Notes under the pieces: model-generated
What the model was told of the DNA's origin: nothing
Databases searched by the model: none
Seen by the model: the letters and a program-made list of their open reading frames with translations, nothing else
Assembly (NCBI GenBank): GCA_007922225.1
Contig: ML679974.1
Coordinates: 3,647,105-3,711,104 of the forward strand
Source of the DNA: Emydura subglobosa
Taxonomy: Eukaryota; Chordata; Testudines; Chelidae
Reading direction: 5' to 3'
DNA: 64,000 nt
Program-made: the position numbers and the translations under genes
Shown here: piece by piece, positions 32,196 through 46,017 of the stretch
Position numbering within the stretch: position 1 is the first letter of the stretch
How the letters are laid out: each line of letters begins with the position of its first letter

Positions 32196-34424
32196 AAACA
32201 ATATCAAAAATATATAACCACATAAGATAGTGGAAAGTGTGTGCATGCACACGCATGCATGCATACTTACTTACACCCCCCTCCCCACCAAACATGCTGC
32301 ATATAGAAAAACAAATATCTGTTGATGAGAAATGCAACTATCACATCTGTTGTGTCATTTCTCATTCAGTCCATAGAACACAAACTCAAATATATGGATG
32401 TATTTACCTACTGTGGCAAGAGCAGCTTATTCAGCCCCATGGGTCTGCACTTCCTACAGCTACGCTGGTGGTGTGGCTGGGTGGGAGCAGGGGGAGGGGG
32501 TAGTCCCACCCTCTACCGCAGGCCCCAACCCAAAGACCCTGCAAGAAGTAGCCTGAAACAGTTTAGTTCATGGGCTACTACCTTCCCTGAGTCGCTTGTC
32601 TGTGGCCCCCCTGCTTGCGGTCCACTTCCTGGAATCCAGTAGGCAGGTTTCCCCCTTCCCCACTTAAGTCTCTCCATTCAGTTGTTTGAGCAGCACTAGT
32701 CCTCCTTCAGGCCTTTGGGGCCTCCATCCTCCGACTCTGGACAGGCTTCTCCTAACTCCTGTGGCTTGGTGCTGTGGTAGCAACAATACTAGCTCCAAAA
32801 CTTGCTGTAGCAGTAGCTCCTTCACCCAACTCCCTCTCAGCTGCCCCTACATGCCTGAAACAGAGGCTTTTACTTGCTGTATCAACCTCCTTAATTGGCT
32901 TCAAGTGACCCAATTGACCTGGAATCACCCTGGCTGTGTTATGCAGGGAACAGGGATTTGTTAAGCCTGGGGCTGATATATATGCCTTGCTCCCTTTTGC
33001 ACATATTTTGCTAGTGATTTTTTTTGTATCCTATTAAACTTGATTTGTCATCTGGAGTAAAATAAATCTGATTCCTAAAAATATGTAGGTATACTATGGT
33101 AACATTATAATATGCAACAGCCTTAACAGCAGCATGGTAACTTTGTTGCTATTTTTCAGCACTGCAGTTAGCTGTCCAAGTACATTTACATAGCTAATGG
33201 TATTGTAATACAACCGTTGCATCAGGTTGCAGGTGTGCACAGCAATGTCATCTTTAAAATTTTTGGTTGAAAACGGCTCTAGCTGTAGTCATTTTCTACA
33301 AATAAGGCTACAGCCTTGCAGCAGACTAGATAATGGAAAATAAAAAACCTGACTTTAAAAAAAAAAAAAGCACCCTCCTATAGCCGTCAGGGCTGGCCAC
33401 ATCACAATACATACATAGATATATATTCATATATATAGTCATCTAGTTTGTATATTGTTTGAGCATGATACTGTTGTGTCTTTCTATAGTGCTATCTTCC
33501 CCCCACCATATTAACAATTTTCAAGTACTTTTTTTTTAACGTGGAAAAAAATTGCAGGATTTTTCTTCTTGTTTCATCCAGTGTTGCAGTTAGTTTCCAT
33601 AGATACAGTATGTGTTGGTTTCCTAGGAAGCAGTTGTAGGATGAAATTTGATTGGCTGTGTTGTCAGATTGATTGTCAGAATTGTGGGCAGAGTTTTGAG
33701 TGGTAGATGTGTGCAGGTGATGCACACAATAATCTAATGCCTGATCATATAAGTGTTTTACAGTATTTCTAATATACAAAAGCTTAATTGAAAATTAGGT
33801 GGGTTCTTCTTTTGAAATGAGTTATATCCCAGTGGTTTAATTTACCCTGAGTGACAAAAGAGCTCTGTTTGCTCTGAGGAAATATGAAGAGGTGATTGAA
33901 TGGAAGTGCTGTAATGATTTTATTTTGTACCAAAGTTGGGTTTTTGTGCTAAAATCATTTCCCATTTCTGCAGTATTAACTGAAGATGAGGGCTACAGTG
34001 GAATACCCCTGCCCTATGGGTGATAAGGCAGAATTGTGTTAATCAACAAAGACTTAGTGAAAGGCATCAGAACTTCAGAACACTTTAGAGTCTGGGTTGC
34101 ATCAGACCTCAGGGCACTTTTTTGTTTTTAAACAGACTGTACTGGCAGTCTCCTATACTCATTCATGGAACACCATCTCTGCATTAATCTGTAATTCAGT
34201 TTCTCTCTCCTCCTTGATGCCTACAATAAATATGCCACCCAGTGATGATTTGGCAGGGACAGCTGATTTTATTTATTTATTAAATATTTAGTACCTTCAA
34301 AAACCTTCAAGTTATGCAATAGCTGTCTCTGCATGTTAGTTTTTTTCTATTCACTTCATACTCCCTCTCCCCATCCCTCCTTTTGTTTATCACTCCCATA
34401 TGTTGCATCTTTTCTCAGATTAGA
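32196..34424. other. Non-genic stretch
   Basis: Overlapping ORFs at 32237-32642 and 32686-32964 are not supported by domains. An A-run at 33357-33368 and a T-run at 33529-33537 are the only simple repeats. Confidence 0.35.
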
Positions 34425-34555
34425 CTGTAAAGTCATTGGGAAGTCACTGTCCCTCACTATGGGTTTTACAGAACCTAGTATAATAGGGTTCTAATATTGA
34501 CTGTGGCCCCTGGATGCTACTACAATATTTCTATTACTAATAACAAAGAACAACA
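34425..34555 (+). mobile_element. L2/MIR-type 3' tail fragment
   Basis: 'ttagactgtaaagtcattgg', 'gttttacagaacctagtata', 'atagggttc...ctgtggcccctggatgctact' and an A/T-rich end match the tail type at 4318 and 10850. Confidence 0.5.
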
Positions 34556-35728
34556 GAATGCTCAAAGCTCTGGTTTCTAAAGCTCAGAAAAAAAGTGGAG
34601 CATCCACTGCAAAGACAGAAGTGGGTTCTAAAATGTTTTGACCAGCAGGCATGTTTCTCAATTGTTCCTTCTTATAATAAAATATTTTATTCACTTCTTG
34701 CACCAACTAAGCCCATTGCACCCTGGGGAGAATCCATAAGCAATGTTACCACCCTTCTTAACAGCTCCTGCTGGGGTGAAATGGAGAGAAAATTTAACTC
34801 TTGCCAGGAGCTACAAAGAAACTTGGTTCCTGCAGCCACCCGTACATAGCTGCTCTCCAGCAAATGTCATTCAACGTATTGTGCTCCTCTACTTCACCTG
34901 TACTCTGCATGACACACATTATGGCCACTTTCTACCACTGCAATCTCCTCCACTGGTAGTATTTCTTCTGGAATCTTCTGCCAACATCCCATTATTATTA
35001 CTGGGAGTATAAATTAAATGTTAGATGCTTTCCCAACACCTAAAAAGGAGGGTTTCTGCTCCAAGAACCTCTTAATTTAAGGATAGATGAAAGTTAGCGG
35101 GAGGGGAACCAACAATAGGCAATTTATTGTGGCAGACAGCCAGCTTCACCCTAATTGGTCTCACGCTCTTGCACCTTAAGCCTGCACTCAAACTGACCTT
35201 GCACCAAAATTTCTTTGGTGTTTGAAAAAATTTGATGACATTTTTAATTTTTCAGTTCCCTCCCATACACTTCTTCAGTTGTAAGGTGTGAGGTGGGTAT
35301 GCTGAAATACTTATTTCTGCCACAACCAGAAGCAATAAGTTCTGGAAATCAATTGGACAATACAGCTCTGCACACCCAAAAGGTTTAGTTAATCATCCAC
35401 ATATGTGGATGCTTATTCAAACCGAACCTCCTGAGATTCTCCAGTTCTAATACCATGGTCAGTATAAAGAGATTATAATTTATGATGTCCTCAGAACCTT
35501 AAAATTTGTTCTTAACCTTCAAATATATCTAACACTGGAATCATGTTTCAAATTAAATTTTATATAAAATATCCCTCCAACCTCTAATGTGCTTATATTT
35601 TGCATGTAAGTAGCACATAAATAGAAAAAATGGACAAAAGTTTCCTACATATTTATTATTTTAGCTTGCATCCAGAACAATTATGGTATATCTCACTCAC
35701 TTAATAGTAGGAGCACTGAGACATTAGA
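34556..35728. other. Non-genic stretch
   Basis: The ORFs at 34595-34849 and 34743-35012 overlap in different frames and lack family features. No repeat identified. Confidence 0.35.
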
Positions 35729-36010
35729 GGCTATGTCTTCACTGCAAAAAAAAGTGAGGTCTTTGTCTTTGTAAGATAATGCATAATTAGTTATCTTACT
35801 ATAAAATCGTAATGCAGACATGCCACTGGTAGTTCTCGCCAAAAGATAGCAAGGCAAGGTCAGCATTATACACCCAGCCGCTGTTTGACCACCCTAGTTT
35901 ACCTCAAAGTAAGACTACAGTGCTTGTCTCCCCTAGGATTTTACAGTGGGATAGCTACCATGCTTTAGTTATCCCATGGTAAAAACACACCTCTTTTTAG
36001 CAGTGAAGAG
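35729..36010. mobile_element. TIR DNA element (non-autonomous), about 280 bp
   Basis: The left end 'ggctatgtcttcactgcaaaaa' and the reverse complement of the right end ('tctcttcactgctaaaaa') are inverted repeats. The inside has further symmetry: 'gttatcttactataaaa' against 'gggatagctaccatgctttagttatcc'. No coding. It belongs with other elements here that start 'ctatgtct(a/t)cact'. Confidence 0.6.
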
Positions 36011-39000
36011 AAAACCAGAGGTAGGTCATCCAAAACAAAAAACAAAAAACGTTGTCCTCATGTGTACGCCCAATAATCAGTCAGGTGGATATTTGGGCAC
36101 ATAACTGGCAAGCTGTGTGTCTAACTTGGCCTTTAAATGTGCAATCATAACTAGATATGTAGTAAACATTTTGAAAATGAAGATGTATTTTTAAAGTCAA
36201 GCTCCAAGAAGAGTTAGTGGGTTTATTGTTTGTTTTATTTCCAGTGGTGTTTTGTTTTATTTACACCTTATGAAGTTCAGATTTCATTGCTATAACTACA
36301 TGGCAGCGACAAATAGATCTCTTCGTACCTCGTAACTACTTCACAGTTACAGTACTGTGAAATATGACCTTTTCTTGGGGAGCGTGTGTCAGGATTTTTG
36401 TATTAAAAATATATGCATATAAGGGTCTTTGTGTAACCTAAATAACATTTTCAAGGTCAGTATTATTACAGAAATATATATAGAAACAAGAAGAAAAACC
36501 CAGTTTCTTTCAGAGTCTCAAATATATTTCCTGCTAACAGCCCCTGTTTCAGCATTGGTTGGTTTTACCCAAAATGGGTAAACATGAATGCTGTGTTAGT
36601 ATACTCACTATGAATGATCATATCACTTATGATCTGCATGAGATAAGGTGCACATACTACTTCTGATGTATCTATCGAAATACATTGGAACAAGACCTTC
36701 CTACCCTAGGCATCTCCTGAAATGGTCTTGTCTCAAGTTTGGGGCCAGATCCAAAACCCATTGAAGTCAATGGGATTTATTCCATTGACTTCAATTGGCT
36801 TTGTATTAGTCCCTTGAAGAGGAACCACAAATAGGGCAGAAAATTTCCATGCTCTCTCTCTTTCACTGCTTTCACATGTGCACGAAAACTAACCATAAGA
36901 CCCACATATAATGTCTAAGTAGTAAAATAATTTTCCAGTGATGCTCAGAACATATCTTTTAAAATAAAAGTGAATAACTAAAACCAGTAAAGTTGTCAGG
37001 CTGAAAGTACAACTAAGGAAGGAAACATCTAGCATGATTATCTGTCATGACTTGTCCTTGAGAGAATATTCCATAGAATCTGACAGTTGGTAACACTCAG
37101 TTTTGATGGACAAGGAAAGGAAATTCAAAAAGGTATAATGCACATCTTTAAAAGCACTAAATTTAAATGTCACCCACACTGACATTTATGGTATTTAAAT
37201 ATACTGAAATTGCTTATTTTTATAAAGGTTTCAGCACGTAAGATGTTCATATCAATGAAATAATATAAACATGTTTCACCATTATACCAAATAATATGGA
37301 ACACAAATGCAAACACACTGATCTTGCTAAATAAATGTTTGACCCATTTCAACTAATCCTCATGCTTAAAAAAATTATTTTTTAAAATCAAATGTTCACT
37401 TATTTTTTCTTTTACCTGTCCAACTCACATCTGCCAGGCAAAGCCACTGTTCACATAGAAATGTTCATGAAAATATTCCATTTCCCAATAGCCTGCTTGC
37501 CCAGCATAATGAAAGTCAATACGAAACAACTACATGCTTTAAAAAATGTACGTTATTCACCACTTCTGATCTTTTAGTCTTGGTTGAAATGCTGACAAAT
37601 AAAGTAAACCAACACTTTCTTCAGCAGGGCATTTTGCCCCATTTTGTTCTCAACATTAATATCTATAAGCATCTTCAAATTCTATATACTGAAACCTTAA
37701 AATGTAGGGCACTCTATTAAAATTGTGCCAATTGCTGTATTTTTTTAATGGATACTGTCTGAGTACTATCATATGTAACGGGTACTTGTTGATGGATTTA
37801 ACCCATATGTACATTCAGCTATCATTTCATAAATTGAACCTTGTCAGCCCATTAAAGGAAAATAAAGCAGAGATTCTTTGGGTTTTCTTTCTATTTTATA
37901 ATTTTGTTTACAATTAATTTAAGTTCATTATAAACATTGCAGACTTTATAAGCACTGAAGAGCTTGGATTTGTTACAGTAAGACTGGAAGTCAAGGAGAG
38001 AGTCAAATAGAATGGCAAAGTGGTCAGAGTGTGGAGGAAAGAAAGATAATGTTATTAATCTAAATCTTTTTAAAGAAAAAACTAAAAAGGCTCAAGTCAA
38101 TTGATTTACAGGGTATAATTAATAGCACTCAACTTAATTCACTACAAAAATAACTTTAGAGGAACAATTTTTTATGCCAATCATATTATACTATAAACAA
38201 TACAGTTCTTGAACAAGACCCACTGTCTCCCATCAACGTTTATTCTAGATGACAATTATTAGGTTGATTTACTTAACATTAATGAAGTCAACATCAGAAA
38301 TATTTTAATTACTTAGGGCCAAATCCAACTTCTGCAAGCAAAATGCAAAGAAAATATCCTTGGCTCTATCCTCTCCCAATTTTGCAGCACATAATTGGGG
38401 CATGGAAAACCTGTATAAATAAATGGTAGCTGTTGATGGTCTCGTGTGGAGTATTTCTGGATTGTGCATAAATGCACAGGCTAAGCTACTGCTGCATGTC
38501 TGACATTCCCTCTTCTCATCCCCTGTAACTCTATGCAGACTGCTACTCTGGAATTCTGCTGCTAGGTACAAAGGGCAGTGTATTTACCTATGAACAAGGA
38601 ATATTGTGTATATTGAAGGTGAGATCCTCACCTCTGCTCCAGCATCTTATGCCTGATAAAAGGGGCGGAGTGGCATAAAGAATCCCTAAAAGCCCCAGTT
38701 CTGGATAGGGCAGGATTCCTCCTGGGCAGGTAGCATGGAGATGGCCTTAAGAAAACCTTTAAAGGACTCCCTTGTAAACATGTCAGGGATGAAGCTGTGG
38801 AATGCTGTTGAGATTCTGGGCAGTGTTGTGGTCCATAGTGCCTGTGAGACTGCCACAATTTAGACAAGAAAACATGGGTAATAATTTTTAGCATGCATGT
38901 GTAACCCTCAGTTGTCCCCAGCACAGGCAAAAGCCAGTTTTGTAATAGCAGCACCTTGTATTTTTATCTTCTTCAATGGTGTGCTGGATTAAAAGTGCTG

Positions 39001-39212
39001 ATGACTCTGCTCTGTGGCTCCCCTCCTGATTTATTGCAGTGGGGTTCTACCTCCATAGAATTCTAAAATATGAGCTCTGCAACAGATACATCTGCTAATT
39101 GACACATGGAGGAAAACTGGGAATGAATGTGCCCTTCTGTGAAATTGAGGATTTTTCTGGTTCACAAGGAGATCTTCAAATGTTTGAGCGTTGTAGCAGC
39201 TGGGAGTGTTTA
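36011..39212. other. Non-genic AT-rich stretch
   Basis: No supported gene. At 36740-36815, 'gggccagatccaaaacccattgaagtcaatggg...ccattgacttcaattgg' is a short perfect-type palindrome ('cccattgaagtcaatggg') of the same dispersed phrase noted elsewhere. The ORF at 38628-38954 (-) has no recognisable domain. Confidence 0.4.
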
Positions 39213-39338
39213 CTAGGTTTACCAGATAGCAAGTGTGAGAAATTGGGATGGGGATAGGGAGTAATAGATACCTATGTAAGAAAAAGCTCCAAATATCAGG
39301 ACTGTTCCTATAAAATTAGGACATGTGGTCACCCTAGC
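39213..39338. mobile_element. Short TIR element, about 126 bp
   Basis: The left end 'ctaggtttaccagat' and the reverse complement of the right end 'ctagggtgaccacat' are inverted repeats. The flanks include 'agtgttta' and 'agcgttta', possibly the target duplication. The interior has 'aaatatcaggactgttccta' and 'taaaattagg'. Too short to encode anything. Confidence 0.6.
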
Positions 39339-40004
39339 GTTTACAGTGTTTGGGTTCCATGGCATACTCCACCTCAATAAATGCCTGAAATGCCATAATG
39401 GGCCCAAACATTCCATTTCACCACTTCCTAAAAACTCCTAACTTCCACATTTTCCCAAACATACCCAACTGCCACAGGTAGGCAACTTTCCATCCTACAG
39501 CTCCTGAAACACTATTTGTTCCTTTAGAGTCCCTCAGAGGTGTTATCTTCTTTGTCCTTTTTCCTCTTTCAGGTCTTTCCCTTATTCTCCCATCTTTCCT
39601 TCTCACTGTGGCTGAAAAGAAAGGCTGGGGAAAGAATATGACTAACTCCACTAGATAGTTCTTTAACTCTGAATAGCTGAACATGTAGCCTTGTTCCTAT
39701 GATTGAATCTATATGCATATTTTAGATCTTCTGAACTTGTTTTGACATAAACCCCTAGAATAATGGTGATGGGGAAATATAAGTAGTTCCAGTTCCTTCA
39801 GCAGCCAGTGCATACAACTCCCTACAACCTTTCTAGCTCATGCTGCAGTTGCAGGACAGAAGATGAGTAACTAAAATAAGCACAATCAAACTCACTTCTC
39901 CTTAAAAAACAAAAACAAAGAAACAACTTTTTGTTGACAAAGAAAAACCAAAGATCAATGGATGGCTCTCAAGACCAGGGAAAAGGAAGACACAATTATA
40001 AAAC
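39339..40004. other. Non-genic stretch
   Basis: No supported feature. The ORF at 39418-39684 (-) is unrecognised. Confidence 0.35.
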
Positions 40005-40100
40005 ATCTGATTAAGTGGGTTACAGCCCACGAAAGCTTATGCCTGCAGAAATTAAATTTGTTAGTCTTTAAAGTGCCACAGAATTCTCATTGTTTTTCAT
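40005..40100 (+). mobile_element. Short interspersed repeat related to the 24.5-kb foldback
   Basis: 'gggttacagcccacgaaagc', 'ttatgcctgcagaa', 'atttgttagtctttaaagtg' and 'cacag.attctcattgtttttc' match the right arm at 24550-24605 almost word for word, with an upstream part lacking there. Confidence 0.65.
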
Positions 40101-42429
40101 TATAAAACAACTAAAACATTTCAAGAGGAAAAACTATTAGCTCTATCTGAAAGCTTCAGAAGTTTCTTCTTAGAATTATCTAGCTAGATTATAACATTCA
40201 GGTACCAGGGTGATGGGAGCATTAGTATCTAAACAGATAATTCAGAATAGATGGAAAATTGACAGAGGCTGCCTGGACTACACCTTTCTTGAGATGCGGC
40301 CACATCATACTGCTGATGTAACACCATTTAGAATCAGGGCAGATATGAGAGGCAACCCAGGCCTCACAGCTCCTAGAAAGATCGATAGAACAGCAGCCAA
40401 CATTCAGATTAGTCAAAAGCTGGGAAAGCAGCAGTTGCTTATCTTTGGATGTCTATTCTGATTACTCTTTGAGCATGTGGTAGGCTCCGTGAGGAACAGC
40501 GAAGTGAGGGAATGGATCTGAAGACAAGAGCTAACCCTTTAGGGCAATTAGAATAAATGTAATTTGATTACTGAGAAAGGAAACTTTTTGCATGTAGGAA
40601 AACAGGGAGAAAGAAGTTAAATTAAAAATCACAATGGACAAAAAGTGCCAAATTCTGCAGTGTTTACTTAATCTTAACTCAGCTAAATCTCCAATGAAAC
40701 CAATGGAGGTTTTGCCCAAGGAAAGACTAAGGCCCCCGTTCTTCAGTGAGCTCTGTGTGGGTGGATTCCTGTGTGCTCACATATACCTTATTGACTTTAT
40801 TTATAATTTTTCTCACAGTGGTATGGGGTTTTCTTTGTCTGTATTTTACAAAAGTCAGTACCAATCCTATAATCGACAAGAGATTAGAATTTAATTCGCC
40901 AAGAAATAATGGTGTCCATAACACTTGTATAGCTTAGAGGCAAATTGGTGCTAAATACTCATCCTTACAACATTTCCAATTTTTCTGTTAAACATTATAC
41001 AAATTACAAAATCTGCATTAAATTATTTTAATAGATCTTGTTTACAGATGACTAGACAAAAATCAGTGAAAATTAATTCAATTTGACTGCTTTGTTTGCA
41101 GCACTGACAAAAATACAATTAGTATCTTTTTACTATGGTCTGAAAAGTAAGGAAAAAAAAACGTAATTGAATATAATCACAATGTGCTAGCAGCACATGT
41201 TATTTTTCCATTATTACAATATGATATTTTTAAGTTTGGAGAAAGGAATTCCTTATACAGGAAAGATTTGTTGTTCCCTTTATTGTGAAAAACAATAGTA
41301 TAGTATTTTTAATCTATTTTAGTTTAGTTTAGAAGATTTGTGTTTTAGACACCCTTATCATTCCTATGCTGTTGATATCTGGAAGATGTACCATACAAGT
41401 TCATCTGTTATAATCATTCACTAATGGCTAGTAATCAAAATACTGAAATATTATAATATACAGTTTGGCCCAACATCTTTGCAAAACATTGCCAGTCTTC
41501 TGGGCCCCACAAACCCTTCAAGAAGAAGACTACAATCTTGTGGTTCCAATTCAGCAGAGAGGCAAAAATGCCATTGAAACCTATCAGAAACAAAATTCAT
41601 GGTCACAAGTTGTAGAGACACTTAGGAGGAAGAGAATTCCATATTTCCCATTCTCTACACCCCAATTTATACTTCCATCCTTGATCATGCTACAAGAGGA
41701 AAGACACAGAATTCCACTTTTTTGGTGAATACAGTAGTAGGCATGAAATGAAACTGATTACAAGTTGTACGTTTAGAATTTAAATTTTGTTTTGAGATCC
41801 TCCCATGTAAAATTCATACTGTCTGCATAATAGAATTGAAATATTATACTTTTAGGGCCTCATCCAATGCCTGCTGATTTCAACAGAAAGACTTCCATTG
41901 ACTTCAGTGCACTTTGGATTGTGCCTGTAGTCTTTATGAGTGTGGAGGGGGACGTTCACCACCGACACTGCCCAGTGGTTGGGAAGGGGTCTGGCAAGTT
42001 GTTTTCCTCCCAAGCATCCCTATTTCTTACTGATGCTCTGCTCTGCAGTGGTACATCCTTCCAATGACTCATCCTCCTGACCAGGGCATATATTCAAGAC
42101 TGTCCCTTTCAGGGTATGTATAAAGAGTCCAGTAATGGGGGAACCTCAGGGTTCACCCAGACCATTTTTTAACATTCAGGGTCTGCTTCCCCCCACCCTC
42201 AAACTATGTTCCCTGTACCAGGGATAGACCTCTGTAGTTGTCCCTCATTAGGGATTGATAGGGGAGTCCAGGTCAATCAACCCTCTCCACCAAGGTCCAA
42301 TCCAGGACCCAATAGTAGGCTGCTAAAGCCTGGCCCTCTATGCAACTGCCTCCCTGAATCATTTCCTGCCTCCTTGAATCATTTCCTACCAGTCCCCTCC
42401 CTTCCCACTGAGTAAAAAGTAAAGATAAA
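40101..42429. other. Non-genic stretch
   Basis: No supported gene. At 41855-41930, 'gggcctcatccaatgcctgctgatttcaac...ccattgacttcagtgcac' is another instance of the recurrent 'ttgacttcagtg' phrase. The ORF at 41465-41728 (+) has no family signature. Confidence 0.35.
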
Positions 42430-42700
42430 GGGTAGATCTACACTTAAAACTCTACAGTGTGCTGCTGTAGCACTTCAGTGTAGACTCTACCTATGGAAAT
42501 GGGAGGGATTCTCCTGTTGGCATAGGTAATCCACCTCCCCTGAGAGGCCATAGCTAGGTCAATGGAAGAATTCTACTGTTGACCTAGTGCTGTCTACTGC
42601 AGGGGTAAGGTTGTTTACCTATGTCTCTCAGGGATGTGGATTTTTGGCACACCTGAGAGACATAGCTATACCAATGTAAATTCCTAGTGTAGACCAGGTC
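42430..42700. mobile_element. TIR DNA element (non-autonomous), about 270 bp
   Basis: The ends 'gggtagatctacactt' and 'agtgtagaccaggtc' are inverted. Inside, 'tacctatggaaatgggaggg', 'gtaatccacctcccctgaga', 'atgtctctcaggg' against 'cctgagagacatagctatac' make nested inverted repeats ('gacatagctataccaatgta'). The same kind of ending is seen at 52027-52290. Confidence 0.65.
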
Positions 42701-44246
42701 AAAGTCTCTGACCTTCAAAGACACAAGTCCTTTCTTTGTAGATTTGGCCAGGTCCCTATAGTCAGGACTCAGGCAGTCAGAGCTCCTGTAGTTCTCCTTC
42801 TCAGGAGCTCAGAGTATATATCAGTTTATTCCACTGTCTGCCTGCCACTGGCTACTCTACCCACACACCACACTTTTGTAGCTCCTCCTCCAGCCTGTGC
42901 AAGCTTTGAAGGTGTGGTGGGGCAGGGCCACCTGGTCCCAGAACAGCTCTTTAACCTGTCCTTTTCAATGTGAGGTTTATACACCCCATCAAAATGGGAA
43001 TAAAGCATTAGTTTATATTATCATTATAAACTACAAAGATGATCTTATTTTCAACTTGAACGTTATAACACTTCATCCTTGGAACACAATGTAGCTACCT
43101 AATGTCATACATGACACAAGTATATGAATTAATATACAAACAACAAGAAAAATTAAGTTTCAGTCTCAAATCAATAGTTATCCAGACCTTCTAATGAGTA
43201 TATTCAGAACATGTGGAGAACAAAGCAAGAAAAAACAAATTGCTTTGGAGTTCTATTCATCACAAGGTCTTTCTTGATGTACAAACTGATAACCTACCAA
43301 AAAATCCTAGAGAAAAAAACTGGGACTGAACCATGTTCCATAGAACAGAAGGTTGAGGACCTTTCATTCACCTTTCCATTCAAATAAAGCAGAGAAAGAA
43401 AAAAAGAACATCTAGTTAAAGTAATGTATGCTTGGAGTCACTGAGAATAAATGCTGATGAATTTTTGAAAAATATTCAGTCATACAGAGAATTTAAAGCA
43501 TGTTGGCTGCAATCCAGCAAAGCACTTGATCAAACGCTTAACTTTAAGCATGTGAATCATCCCATTGGGACTACTAATCCTAACCCTATATGAGATGACA
43601 TTAAAAATTAAGTATGTGATCACAAGCTTGGCTGAATTAGGGCTACTATTTCATGCATTCGGAGAGTCCAATTCAATGCCTAGTGAAGTCAGTGGAAATC
43701 TTTCCACTGACTCCAAAGGGTCTAGGATCGGGGCTGGAATGCCTCACTATAATTCCTCCAGGATGGGGCTGAGGGTGGGGAAGTGAGCTAGATTATCCAG
43801 AAACTATTAAATGGAAGCTCCTGCTTAATCAGTTTTAGACTTTTGTTTAAAGTTCCTTTCACAGGACAATAGGGAGCATCATCAAAATCTTCAAGAAACA
43901 CTGAATCTGGAGATACCACGCATGTCAGTAAAAATGAACATAAGTCAACAGCTGCACCCACTGAACCTCTGCCAAAAGTGTTTTCTATCCAAGGAATACT
44001 TCAGTGGATTAACTCTAAACAAATCTCTGTGCTACCATCTCCCTTGTGGAAAATAAAAGTGCCAGAAATCACTGTTTAATTTACTAAGGGAAGCTGGATG
44101 GAAAGCTAATGATGAAAAAGTGCAGGCTTTGGCTGAAAACCCCACATCTCAATGACAACAGGAGCAAATTACAAAACTTATCATGGGCAGTGTGACTAGA
44201 GAACATTGACTGAAATAATAAAAATCAAATACTATACAGAAATTAG
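42701..44246. other. Non-genic stretch
   Basis: No supported gene. At 43650-43740, 'cattcggagagtccaattca...ttccactgactcc' is a weak copy of the dispersed inverted phrase. Confidence 0.35.
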
Positions 44247-44435
44247 AGGCTATGTCTACATCTGGACATTTCAGATCCATAATTCTGAGCAGCCTGCCAC
44301 TGCCATCCACTGCAACCTCCCCAGTGGCAGTATAAACAAGCCTCAGAGTTGGGTAGGTGGCATGATAGCAAACTCACCCTCTGAAACTCACCTGAGCTAG
44401 TCTAATCCCTGTCTACACTACAGTTTCCACTGTTG
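44247..44435. mobile_element. TIR DNA element remnant
   Basis: Starts 'gaggctatgtctacatctgg' and ends 'ccctgtctacactacagttt'. Inside, 'agcctgccactgcc' and 'ccccagtggcag' are inverted. Similar in end sequence to the elements at 35729, 42430, 48383 and 52027, but more decayed. Confidence 0.5.
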
Positions 44436-45817
44436 TTATTACAATCTTAAATGTATCCACTGGGAACTACAAGTCTAAGAAATCCTAGCATTCACAAAAC
44501 CTAAAAGTGGTAGATATCCCTCCAGGGGAAGGGTAAATCAGAGCTCCTTTCTTGCATGGAAAATCTTCTGCCAAAAGTTCTAAATCCTGATGTAAAGAAG
44601 TTCTTATCTACTTGGAAAATAACTAACTGCCTCCCTAAGAAGAAAGCCCATAAAAACTCCCAAGAGGAGAGCACTGTTATAACATCCCTATCTGATTAGA
44701 GAGGGACAGAGAATGCTGCTCCTGCACAAGCTAAAAAATAAATTAGAATTTAAAGGGCCAAACTTCTTAGTTCCCCAGCTCTGTCTGCAGTCATGTAAGC
44801 TAAACAGAAGAGTCTGTGCTATTTTGAAAAACAAAAATTGGACAGAAGAACCGAAGCTCTATTTTCTATCTGGCAAAAAAACGGAGTCACAATTGATGGG
44901 AAATCATGTATGTATTCTGGGACATCAGCATTCAGAATCCTTGACAATATGAAAGACTGCTCAAAACAAAAACTGTGGCACAACAGGAACAGGATTTGAA
45001 GCAAGAATCATAATGTATGATATTTAACTTCTCCCCTTTCTTTCTTCCCTAGTACGACAATGTTCTATGTACTTGGCAACACAGTGTTCTTGCATGCAGT
45101 GTTTGCATGCAGTATATCCTTGGTATCAGTGCTGTCTATTGTGTCAGTTAGAAGCTATTAAGTTAGTGTAGTAGGAAATTAGAACACTATCTTTTGCAGG
45201 AGCATCTGTTTAATCATTGCTCGGGTATTTTCCCTCTCCCTGCCATCACCAAAAAACAGAATCCTGATATATAATTAGTTTCTTGCATGATGGTCCTGAT
45301 AACTAAAAACGTCCTGATTAATTTTAATGATAAGCTATAAACCTTTACAAGAATACATTTTTCTTTACTTCTTGGATTATACCAGCTTTGTTTGACTTTC
45401 TTATAAAAAGAGAGAGAATGAAAAAGCATTGGATATTACTAATAACCAAGATCTCTAATTTTAGTGTGTGCAGTCTACATAATGCTGACTGTATTTCTGA
45501 ATGCCTGCTTAATCTGTGCACATGGCTTTTTCAAGATTTATTTACCCAATAAAAAATAATTTTCAAATGATAAAAATCCTTCTGTCCTGAAGGGGGTTCC
45601 TTGCATTGTGGGTTGAATTTGATGGATTGGCTCTTGGTTCTTATATGAATCTGCAGAAACTCAGCAAGAGGTGAAAAGGAGTTTGCCAAAGCTTGAGAGG
45701 GTATGTATGGGAGTGATGATATGCAGGGCAGTAAGATACAGCTAGGTACCACTGTAGCCCCACAAGGGTTGGAGGATGTATGGCATAGATGGGGAGGAAC
45801 CAGGGCTGCAACGCCAT
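44436..45817. other. Non-genic stretch
   Basis: No supported gene or repeat. Confidence 0.35.
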
Positions 45818-45935
45818 ACAGAAATGTAGTGCTGGAAGGAACCTCAAGAGGTCATCTAGTCCATCTCTTGCACTGAGGCAGGATTAAGTATATCTAGACC
45901 TACATATAGTAGTCCTGCCTTTCTCTTTCTCTGAC
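45818..45935 (-). mobile_element. CR1 LINE 3' end fragment
   Basis: 'acagaaatgtagtgctggaa', 'ggaacctcaagaggtcatct' and 'agtccatctcttgcactgag' form the CR1 3' UTR read on the minus strand, as at 11585, 51478 and 61296. Confidence 0.7.
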
Positions 45936-46017
45936 ACAGGAAAAACTGGTAAGGAAAATGCATATATAGCTAAAAATAAATAACTAATTCTGTAAAGAAG
46001 AAAAGATCTTTTCTGTT

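Noticed and set aside
31950..32225. 91-codon ORF
   Set aside because: Its C-terminal half is translation of the CT/CA/TA microsatellite.
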